A model generated the notes under the pieces. It saw only the letters and a list, made by a program, of their open reading frames with translations, did not search any database and was not told the DNA's origin. 5,855 nt of DNA, taken from contig JACMRC010000137.1 in NCBI GenBank assembly GCA_014376655.1, positions 1 to 5,855 of the forward strand, in the 5' to 3' direction. The number at the start of each line of letters is the position of its first letter. Position 1 is the first letter of the stretch. The translations under genes were made by a program, and so were the position numbers. The DNA is from Mucilaginibacter sp. Lineage in GTDB: Bacteria > Bacteroidota > Bacteroidia > Sphingobacteriales > Sphingobacteriaceae. Below are positions 1 through 4,389 of this stretch, one piece after another.

Positions 1-1
1 A

Positions 2-289
2 CTAAATGAAGCCGAAGTAATTGGCTTGTTTGAAGGAGTGCCTAATTTTACAATCGCTTTGGCCGATTTGGTAGCGGGGATAAACGCCACGGATCTTTTG
101 GCTGCAAGTACAGCTGTATTTGCATCAAAAGGCGAAGCAAAAAAAATGATACAAGGCGGTGGTGTAGCTATTAATAAAGTAAAGATAGAAACACCGGAAA
201 GTGTTTATAATCAAGATGCCTTGATTGGTGGTAAATTTCTGGTGGCACAAAAAGGAAAAAAAAATTATTTTTTAATTATTGTTGAATAA
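2..289 (+). CDS. tyrS: Tyrosyl-tRNA synthetase, C-terminal part (5' end outside window)
   Basis: The frame is open from the left edge to the TAA at 287-289 and gives the last 95 residues of a protein whose start lies upstream. The enzyme charges tRNA-Tyr with tyrosine in the cytoplasm. What is visible is the typical bacterial TyrRS tail: a linker with the segment FEGVPNFTIALADLV, then an S4-type RNA-binding domain (roughly the last 65 residues) with the signature SKGEAKKMIQGGGVAINK, ending in a basic and hydrophobic strand (KGKKNYFLIIVE). The catalytic Rossmann domain with HIGH and KMSKS is not in the window, so enzyme integrity cannot be judged. The next gene has its own promoter starting one base after this stop codon, so tyrS is probably not co-transcribed with it by design. 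No clear intrinsic terminator follows. Confidence 0.93.
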   Translation, partial: LNEAEVIGLFEGVPNFTIALADLVAGINATDLLAASTAVFASKGEAKKMIQGGGVAINKVKIETPESVYNQDALIGGKFLVAQKGKKNYFLIIVE

Positions 290-321
290 TTTGATATTGC
301 GACAAAATGTATTTATTTTTG
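290..321 (+). promoter_or_regulatory. Bacteroidota-type promoter of the toxin-antitoxin operon
   Basis: TTTG at 290-293 and TATTTTTG at 314-321 are separated by 20 bp. This fits the -33 TTTG / -7 TAnnTTTG form known from Bacteroides and Flavobacterium. Transcription would begin at about 325-328. An upstream in-frame ATG at 307 would then lie before the transcript, so the antitoxin start at 340 is favoured, with a leader of only about 12-15 nt. Confidence 0.6.
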
Positions 322-333
322 GATAAATGTCGC
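299..333. promoter_or_regulatory. Candidate autoregulatory operator (GCGACA ... TGTCGC)
   Basis: GCGACA at 299-304 and TGTCGC at 328-333 are perfect 6-bp inverted arms with centres 29 bp apart. They bracket the -7 box at 314-321. GC-rich hexamers stand out in this AT-rich leader. Antitoxins of this family commonly repress their own operon by binding inverted repeats at the promoter, and the placement fits that role. That the Xre protein binds here is inference. Confidence 0.4.
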
Positions 334-339
334 GTACAT

Positions 340-837
340 ATGAAGCATAAAGATGATATAGCTAAAAATGAACTTGCCGAACCAGCGAGTGTTTATGATG
401 TCTCATCAACTAACTTATTTGCTACCGCAATAGGCAATGCGGTAAGGGAATTCGATATAATGGGTAGTAGCAGATACGATATTTTAAACGCTACTCGTCA
501 GGGTTTGCCCAAACGTGGCTTAATGGCTTTGGCAAAAAAGATATCCTTAACGCTCCAAGAGTTTGCCAATATACTGCATATATCAGAGCGTACATTACAA
601 CGTTACAATGACAATGAAATCATTAAAACAGAATATGCAGAAAAAGCGGTTGAGTTAGCTCGATTATACACGCGTGGTGAAGAAGTATTTGGCTCACTTG
701 ATAAATTTAAAACTTGGATGAAAACTCCTGTTCATGTTTTTAGAGGAGATACTCCCGTTTCTCTTTTAGATACTTCTATTGGTTTTGATATGGTTTTTAA
801 AGAATTAGGCCGTATTGAGCATGGCATTTTTGCCTAA
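340..837 (+). CDS. Xre-type antitoxin (MbcA/ParS/Xre, DUF2384 family) of a RES-Xre module
   Basis: A 165-residue DNA-binding antitoxin expected to neutralise the RES toxin encoded next to it and to repress the operon. Residues about 43-89 are the family's Xre-like helix-turn-helix region: SRYDILNATRQGLPKRGL leads into the LTLQEFANILHISERTLQRY helices. Residues about 100-165 are the MbcA/ParS/Xre toxin-binding domain, with FKTWMKTPVHVFRGDTPVSL and the C-terminal GRIEHGIFA. In solved family complexes the antitoxin C-terminal part covers the toxin active site. The start at 340 is chosen over the in-frame ATG at 307 because 307 lies upstream of the predicted -7 box; the longer form would add 11 residues (MYLFLDKCRVH). 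The stop codon overlaps the toxin start by one base (TAATG), implying translational coupling. The gene is intact with usual length. Family names: TIGR02293, DUF2384. Confidence 0.92.
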   Translation: MKHKDDIAKNELAEPASVYDVSSTNLFATAIGNAVREFDIMGSSRYDILNATRQGLPKRGLMALAKKISLTLQEFANILHISERTLQRYNDNEIIKTEYAEKAVELARLYTRGEEVFGSLDKFKTWMKTPVHVFRGDTPVSLLDTSIGFDMVFKELGRIEHGIFA

Positions 838-1286
838 TGATACTTTATCGGTTGGTTAGAAGCGTTTATGCAGATGATTTAAGCGGTAACGGAGCTCGAC
901 TATACGGTGGCCGTTGGAATAGTGAGGGCAAAGCGATGGTTTACCTTGCATCGTCAAGGTCATTAGCGGTATTAGAGGCATTGGCGCATCTAAATCCCAC
1001 TAATATGCCTGATGATTATTCTATGATTACGATTGAAGCCCCCGACAGTATAAATGAGTTAAATCTTAATATTCTACCTGAAAATTGGAAGGAATATCCT
1101 GAGCAAAATATATTACAACTGGTTGGGAATCGTTTTTTATTTAAAAATGAAAAATTGCTGCTAAAAGTACCTTCGGCTTTGGTTGAAGAGGAATTTAATT
1201 ATTTGATGAATCCTATACACAACTTGGCTCCGTCTGTTAAAATAGTAACAAAAAAGCCATTCAGTTTTGATGAACGGCTTCTTTAA
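837..1286 (+). CDS. RES-domain toxin, NAD+-targeting or ADP-ribosylating family
   Basis: A 149-residue RES-domain protein, the toxin of the pair. Characterised relatives act on NAD+: Res enzymes and MbcT deplete it, while ParT ADP-ribosylates phosphoribosylpyrophosphate synthetase. Which activity applies here cannot be read from sequence. The conserved residues that name the family are visible: Arg26 in YGGRWN, Tyr36 in VYLASS, Glu47 in LEALAH and Ser113 in VPSALV, followed by FNYLMNP at 120-126. The first residues ILYRLVR and the closing FSFDERLL are also typical. Length is normal and no disruption is seen, so it is probably active. The start overlaps the antitoxin stop by one base and no separate Shine-Dalgarno is evident, which keeps toxin synthesis dependent on antitoxin translation. 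Its last codons also encode the hairpin that ends the convergent transcript. Confidence 0.93.
   Translation: MILYRLVRSVYADDLSGNGARLYGGRWNSEGKAMVYLASSRSLAVLEALAHLNPTNMPDDYSMITIEAPDSINELNLNILPENWKEYPEQNILQLVGNRFLFKNEKLLLKVPSALVEEEFNYLMNPIHNLAPSVKIVTKKPFSFDERLL
1251..1280 (-). terminator. Intrinsic terminator of the convergent PH-SHOCT transcript, inside the toxin gene
   Basis: The arms at 1254-1263 and 1271-1280 form a 10-bp stem with a 7-nt loop. In the minus-strand RNA every position pairs, including one G-U wobble, and the stem is followed by an uninterrupted U run (positions 1255-1251). In the plus-strand RNA the same wobble becomes an A-C mismatch and the tail is the poor CTTTAAT. It should therefore terminate the minus-strand gene (stop codon at 1300-1302) better than the toxin operon. 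Confidence 0.7.
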
Positions 1287-1299
1287 TAAAGTTATCATT

Positions 1300-1965
1300 T
1301 TAAAAATCGCTTAATAACTCTAACTTTTTGTGGTTGTATTCCTCCTGCGATATTAGCCCGTTATCAAACAAAGTCCTTAATTTTTTAAGTTTCTCGGTTA
1401 ATAAATCGGGCTTAGCTTCTTCCTGATGTACAACAACCGGCTCTGGTTTAGATTCTGGTATTGACTCAGGTTCTGGTGGCGTGATTATTTGATGTGCTGC
1501 CACAGGTTGCGACGGTGTTTCAAATTGTACTGAACCCGACTCGGCGCGTTTTTGTTCCAGATCGCGCAGGCGGCGTGCTTCGCGCTCTGCCTCTTTGCGT
1601 TCTTGTGCGTATTGATATAGTTTACGTGCCTGTACTTTAGGTAGGTAATCAACACCCATTTCGGCACCGCTGGTAGTTTTTACGCTGAATATGGCACCTA
1701 TAATTTCTTCTTTTGTATAAACGTCAATCACATCTTTCCAAACATAGTCGATGAACTTTATAGACAGGCCCAAATTTGCAGGAGTAAAAAACAAAACACG
1801 TTTGTTGGTTATGGCAATACAATCGGGCAGTATGTTAACTAACGGCTTTTTTTGTACGGCAATATATATTATTTCTTCGCCGGTAGTTAACAGGTCAACC
1901 AGGCGGGTGTATACTTTTTCAACAGTTTTTGGATCCTGTTCGTCACGCAAAAATTTCTCGATCAT
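1300..1965 (-). CDS. Bacterial PH-domain protein with C-terminal SHOCT domain
   Basis: 221 residues, no signal peptide or membrane span. Residues about 25-110 resemble a bacterial PH (YokE-like) domain: EEIIYIAVQKKPLVNILPD, then AITNKRVLFFTP, then the alternating strands FIDYVWKDVIDVYTKEE and IFSVKTTSGAEM. A highly charged, probably helical stretch follows (about 112-140, ERKEAEREARRLRDLEQKR), then a Pro/Glu-rich flexible linker (about 145-185). The last 35 residues are a SHOCT domain (LTEKLKKLRTLFDNGLISQE ending in a KKLELLSDF-like helix). SHOCT domains often sit at the C-terminus of PH-like or membrane-associated proteins and are thought to mediate oligomerisation; no defined function is known for this architecture. 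The gene is convergent with the toxin (13-bp gap) and starts 62 bp after the LuxE-like stop on the same strand. A -7 box just upstream suggests its own promoter. Confidence 0.82.
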   Translation of the reverse strand: MIEKFLRDEQDPKTVEKVYTRLVDLLTTGEEIIYIAVQKKPLVNILPDCIAITNKRVLFFTPANLGLSIKFIDYVWKDVIDVYTKEEIIGAIFSVKTTSGAEMGVDYLPKVQARKLYQYAQERKEAEREARRLRDLEQKRAESGSVQFETPSQPVAAHQIITPPEPESIPESKPEPVVVHQEEAKPDLLTEKLKKLRTLFDNGLISQEEYNHKKLELLSDF

Positions 1966-1990
1966 CTTAAATCACTTATTTTTTGAAGTG

Positions 1991-1998
1991 CAAAAATA
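1991..1998 (-). promoter_or_regulatory. Candidate -7 box (TATTTTTG) of the PH-SHOCT gene
   Basis: Read on the minus strand this is an exact TAnnTTTG match, 25 bp before the ATG at 1965, giving a leader of about 20 nt. No convincing TTTG is found 19-21 bp further upstream, so the call rests on one element in AT-rich DNA. The gene may also be read from the LuxE-like gene. Confidence 0.35.
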
Positions 1999-2027
1999 TA
2001 TAAATTCTGTTAGTTGTAGGTTAAGTT

Positions 2028-3011
2028 TTACGCTATCAATAAATTACAGCCCCTAATGTCGGCATTATCAAAGCGGCCCAATATTTCAAAACTGCCATCG
2101 CTATATATTTTACCAAGATCCTGCGTAGCTATAAACGAACATGAATTGATATTGGCCAAGTCAATAACATTAATACCACCGGCTTTATTATTGGTGATAA
2201 TACTTAACGGGTCATTAGTATCTCGCGTAATTATCCGCATCCATGGCGGGCAATTAAATATACCAGCTCCTTTTGAGTAGGCCTGCGATAATAGCTCGGT
2301 CATCCCATATTCTGAATGTATGGTATCAACGCCAAAGCCTTTGCATAATGTATCATGCAGTTCCTCGCGGATCATTTCTTTTCGTCGGCCCTTCATACCG
2401 CCTGTTTCCATAACTATCAGTTCGGGGGAATTAATTTGGTATTGCTCAACAAAGTCAAGCAAAGCAAAGGTTACACCCAATAGCAAGGTTGGCTTTTTGG
2501 CTTGTTGTTGTTTAATGAGTTGCGCATGTAAGTCTGCATAGTTGTATAAATAAAAGCCGCTATCAGGGTTGTAAGATTGCGTTATAACGTCCTGCGCCAT
2601 ATAAATAAGCGATGAACCCGGCCTTTCAAGATATGCAGGCAGCAAAGCCAAAACGGTACAACCTTTTATATCGCCATAAAATAATTGGAACGCTTTGCGG
2701 AAACTTTCCTCATACCAGCTAACATCAGTTACATGATGACTATTGGTTATCATACCCGTTGTACCCGAGCTTGTAAAAGTTACCTGCACATCATCCATCG
2801 AACTTAAAACTGAATGAGACTTAAAAAACTGGATGGGTAAAAAAGGTATATCCTTAATATCATTTATTGCATTAATATTAATACCTAAACCCGAAATAAA
2901 ATCAGCATAAACCTTGCAGTTTTTTGCCTGGTATTGAAATACCTGCAACGCAACAGTATTAAAATGCTCATCATTACTGATAGAAAATACCTGCTGTTTG
3001 TCGGGTTTCAT
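2028..3011 (-). CDS. LuxE-family acyl-protein synthetase-like adenylate-forming enzyme
   Basis: 327 residues from the ATG at 3011. The family belongs to the ANL adenylate-forming superfamily; LuxE itself activates a fatty acid with ATP and takes part in acyl transfer, but this gene has no lux partners and its substrate is unknown. Motifs (numbered from 3011): IPFLPIQFFKSH near 55-66; the ATP-phosphate loop FTSSGTTG at 79-86; LLPAYLERPGSSL at 123-135; ETGGMKGRR at 202-210; the nucleotide-binding SEYGMTELLSQAY at 233-245; and the terminal GRFDNADIRG, typical for the family. The frame stays open upstream to a GTG at 3146 (45 more residues, with an ATG at 3083), but that segment does not look like the family. 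A promoter-like sequence ends 5 bases before the ATG at 3011. Probably cytoplasmic. Transcription through the 62-bp gap into the PH-SHOCT gene is possible. Confidence 0.87.
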   Translation of the reverse strand: MKPDKQQVFSISNDEHFNTVALQVFQYQAKNCKVYADFISGLGININAINDIKDIPFLPIQFFKSHSVLSSMDDVQVTFTSSGTTGMITNSHHVTDVSWYEESFRKAFQLFYGDIKGCTVLALLPAYLERPGSSLIYMAQDVITQSYNPDSGFYLYNYADLHAQLIKQQQAKKPTLLLGVTFALLDFVEQYQINSPELIVMETGGMKGRRKEMIREELHDTLCKGFGVDTIHSEYGMTELLSQAYSKGAGIFNCPPWMRIITRDTNDPLSIITNNKAGGINVIDLANINSCSFIATQDLGKIYSDGSFEILGRFDNADIRGCNLLIA

Positions 3012-3016
3012 TGCGG

Positions 3017-3049
3017 CAAAGATAGCCTGTGGATGTGCAGATATGCAAA
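3017..3049 (-). promoter_or_regulatory. Bacteroidota-type promoter abutting the LuxE-like start
   Basis: On the minus strand TTTG (3049-3046) and TATCTTTG (3024-3017) are 21 bp apart, within the known spacing range. The -7 box ends 5 bases before the ATG at 3011, so the transcript would be leaderless or nearly so. This supports the 3011 start and makes the GTG at 3146 unlikely. Confidence 0.5.
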
Positions 3050-3165
3050 CAGGGAAATCGTTTTTACAATTTAATGGTAACATCTTAGTAACAACAAAAC
3101 CTGTTGCCTTTAACCGGTTTATTACATTCGTGAAGCCTGAGATCACATCGCGGGAAATGAATTTT

Positions 3166-3191
3166 ATTTAAAAGACTGTATATCAATTAAT
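3166..3191 (+). repeat. 26-bp direct repeat, copy 1
   Basis: Matches 3435-3460 at 23 of 26 positions, with shared cores ATTTAAAA, ACTGTA and ATCAAT in the same order and spacing. The copies lie 269 bp apart and bracket the tandem array. The inverted-repeat arm seen beside copy 2 is degraded here. Confidence 0.75.
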
Positions 3192-3298
3192 TAACCTAAA
3201 ATCCGGTTTTGAACATCTGTGTCAGGTCAGCTTGCAGCATATTAACCTTGCCTGCTGCCCATTTTAGTAAGGCCTATATTCAGGGTGATTTACCACAA

Positions 3299-3391
3299 TC
3301 CATCACACGATATCACACTTTATCACACGTTTATTACACGCTATCACGCGTTTTTACACTTTTATTACACGTTTTCACGCGTTTTTACACT
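3299..3391 (+). repeat. Degenerate tandem array, 31-bp period built of 10-11-bp units
   Basis: Three consecutive 31-bp copies: 3299-3329, 3330-3360 and 3361-3391. Copies 2 and 3 agree at 29 of 31 positions, with an exact shared 17-mer (TCACGCGTTTTTACACT at 3344-3360 and 3375-3391). Copy 1 agrees with copy 2 at 22 of 31. Each copy divides into 11, 10 and 10-bp units of the form TTATYACRCGT, so the mean unit is 10.3 bp, close to one helical turn. Weaker units extend to about 3289 and 3402. Because 31 is not a multiple of three, a protein repeat is not the explanation. Confidence 0.8.
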
Positions 3392-3430
3392 GTTATTCCA
3401 GGCAATATTTACTAATTTTTACGGCTAAAA

Positions 3431-3460
3431 ATTGATTTAAAACACTGTAAATCAATCAAT
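3431..3460 (+). repeat. 26-bp direct repeat copy 2, within a 9-8-9 inverted repeat
   Basis: Positions 3435-3460 repeat 3166-3191 (23/26). In addition ATTGATTTA (3431-3439) and TAAATCAAT (3448-3456) are perfect 9-bp inverted arms around the 8-bp spacer AAACACTG. This geometry resembles a tyrosine-recombinase core site or a dimeric protein-binding site; no recombinase gene is in the window, so the role is open. Confidence 0.7.
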
Positions 3461-3521
3461 AAAATAAAATTTGTATTTTTTTAGCGACTGGTTTTAGCGG
3501 CTTTTTTGTAAAACTTCGGTA

Positions 3522-3567
3522 CCCGATTGGGTTGTTTGTGATACATACAAAAGTAACGAAAATCGGG
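3522..3567. other. Long imperfect hairpin
   Basis: CCCGATT at 3522-3528 pairs with AATCGGG at 3561-3567, and the interior adds partial pairing of GTT and TTTGT (about 3531-3539) with ACAAA and AAC (about 3547-3558). Neither strand is followed by a strong T run, so it is not an obvious intrinsic terminator. A minus-strand TACTTTTG (3555-3548) lies inside it and has a TTG 20 bp upstream, so it could also be part of a promoter for a small transcript. Function unknown. Confidence 0.35.
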
Positions 3568-3772
3568 CAAAAAAACAATACACCCCCTGCAATTATCACA
3601 GTTATTTCGCTACCTTATTTAATTGAAACGGCAACATTTACTTAATTTTTTAGGCCGTACGCATTAAATTTTGCTATTTTAAATTTTGGTCTACAGCAAT
3701 TCATCACTTTTAAGGCAGGTAAAATCATTGCGAAATTAAACGCCCCCTGCATGCGGAAATGGGAAAGATGAT

Positions 3773-4126
3773 TTACGGCTGATACTTTAGAAAATCGCCA
3801 TCAATAATTAAAAGCTTTACATCGGTTTGAGCTAACGAGCGGTGCGAGCTTAGTTCGTCTGTAACTATGTAGGTCATGCCTTTAGTTAAGGTTGATTTTT
3901 CGCCGGTTTCCAGTTCTGAAATAACTTCGCCCTCCAAACAATGTACAATATGGCCTTTTTGGCACCAATGATCGGCAATATAACCTGCGGTATATTCAAC
4001 TATCCTAACGCGTAAACCCGGAAACTGCAGCGTTTGCCAGGTTGAATTACCTACCTCGCCGGGATGGTTTGTTTTGGTTACGGTGTCCCAGTTTATAACC
4101 TGGAACAGTATGTTCTTGTCGCCCAT
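3773..4126 (-). CDS. Small single-domain cupin protein with D-H-W-C motif
   Basis: 117 residues from the ATG at 4126, cytoplasmic (no signal peptide). It matches the small cupins annotated as DHCW-motif cupin-fold proteins. The metal-site region reads YIADHWCQKGHIVHCLEGEV (residues 49-68), giving candidate ligands His53, His59, His62 and Glu67, with Asp52 and Cys55 as the other signature residues. A second cupin strand pair follows at about 83-113 (KGMTYIVTDELSSHRS, then VKLLIIDGDFL). The predicted fold is a single beta-barrel that may bind a metal; enzymatic activity is unknown for the family. The gene is divergent from the GH31 gene across a 263-bp spacer with two inverted repeats, and no promoter of its own could be assigned with confidence. 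No clear Shine-Dalgarno precedes the start, as is common in this phylum. Confidence 0.85.
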   Translation of the reverse strand: MGDKNILFQVINWDTVTKTNHPGEVGNSTWQTLQFPGLRVRIVEYTAGYIADHWCQKGHIVHCLEGEVISELETGEKSTLTKGMTYIVTDELSSHRSLAQTDVKLLIIDGDFLKYQP

Positions 4127-4214
4127 TATGACAGGTTGATTAAATGTCGCAAGTTAATAAAGAAACAAACAACAATAGGTTTTAGTCTCATTGCTATTAT
4201 CTAACTTTCTGGTA

Positions 4215-4244
4215 GTGAAAATTATGAGTTTCATAATTTTTCAC
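4215..4244. promoter_or_regulatory. 30-bp near-perfect palindrome in the divergent spacer
   Basis: GTGAAAATTATGA (4215-4227) and TCATAATTTTTCAC (4231-4244) are inverted 13-bp arms around GTT, with one extra T in the right arm. It lies between divergent starts at 4126 and 4390, where a terminator is not needed, so a binding site for a dimeric regulator is the more likely reading. Which gene it would control is not known. Confidence 0.5.
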
Positions 4245-4328
4245 ACTTGTCGATGTTTTCCGCCCGGATTATAACTTATTTATTGAATAAAAGTCGTTTA
4301 TTAGCTGTTGAAACAAGCAGTTGCCAAC

Positions 4329-4359
4329 TTGTTTTTTGCTTTTTAGCAAAAATATTTTG
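4329..4359 (+). promoter_or_regulatory. Candidate GH31 promoter with an internal inverted repeat
   Basis: TTG (4329-4331) and TATTTTG (4353-4359, one base short of TAnnTTTG) are 21 bp apart and 30 bp before the GH31 ATG. Between them TTTTTGCT (4333-4340) and AGCAAAAA (4345-4352) form an 8-bp perfect inverted repeat with a TTTT loop, a plausible operator. An AAGGAG at 4365-4370 is 19 nt before the start, too far for a normal ribosome binding site. Confidence 0.35.
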
Positions 4360-4389
4360 TGGGCAAGGAGCGATTAGTTTAAACGTTTT

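Larger units (their letters stand above)
3012..3772. other. Long intergenic stretch with repeats, no convincing gene
   Basis: About 760 bp separate the LuxE-like start from the stop of the cupin gene. The longest plus-strand frame (3209-3415) is created largely by the tandem array and has no recognisable domain. On the minus strand a 25-codon open stretch ends at a TAG at 3198-3196 but lacks a usable start for a real gene. The region contains the 26-bp direct repeats, the 31-bp-period array and a long hairpin, listed separately. The part from 3568 to 3772 shows only AT-rich DNA and two copies of CCCCCTGCA (3583-3591, 3743-3751). No clear terminator for the cupin gene is seen. Confidence 0.6.

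Noticed and set aside
274..291. AATTATT-GTTG-AATAATT hairpin over the tyrS stop codon
   Set aside because: The stem is all A-T with no following T run, so it is too weak to call a terminator; it also overlaps the -33 box of the next operon.
307..339. Upstream ATG at 307 as the antitoxin start
   Set aside because: It precedes the predicted -7 box at 314-321, so it would not be on the mRNA, and the 11 extra residues do not resemble the family.
1751..2541. Three plus-strand open frames opposite the PH-SHOCT and LuxE-like genes (1751-2056, 2056-2280, 2320-2541)
   Set aside because: They are antisense shadows of well-supported genes and show no domain.
3196..3273. A 25-codon minus-strand open stretch ending in TAG (reads ...ADLTQMFKTGF), possibly a gene remnant
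   Set aside because: Too short, the only ATG gives 14 residues, and no upstream continuation in any frame could be linked to a known protein.
3209..3415. A 68-codon plus-strand open frame in the intergenic region
   Set aside because: Its second half is the translation of the 31-bp array, which is not a multiple of three; it has no recognisable domain and no promoter or ribosome site of its own.
3583..3751. Two copies of CCCCCTGCA (3583-3591 and 3743-3751)
   Set aside because: Only nine shared bases with unlike flanks; not enough to claim a functional repeat.
4347..4354. Minus-strand TATTTTTG as a promoter for the cupin gene
   Set aside because: It lies about 220 bp from the cupin start, has no TTTG at the right spacing, and falls within the inverted repeat of the GH31 promoter region.
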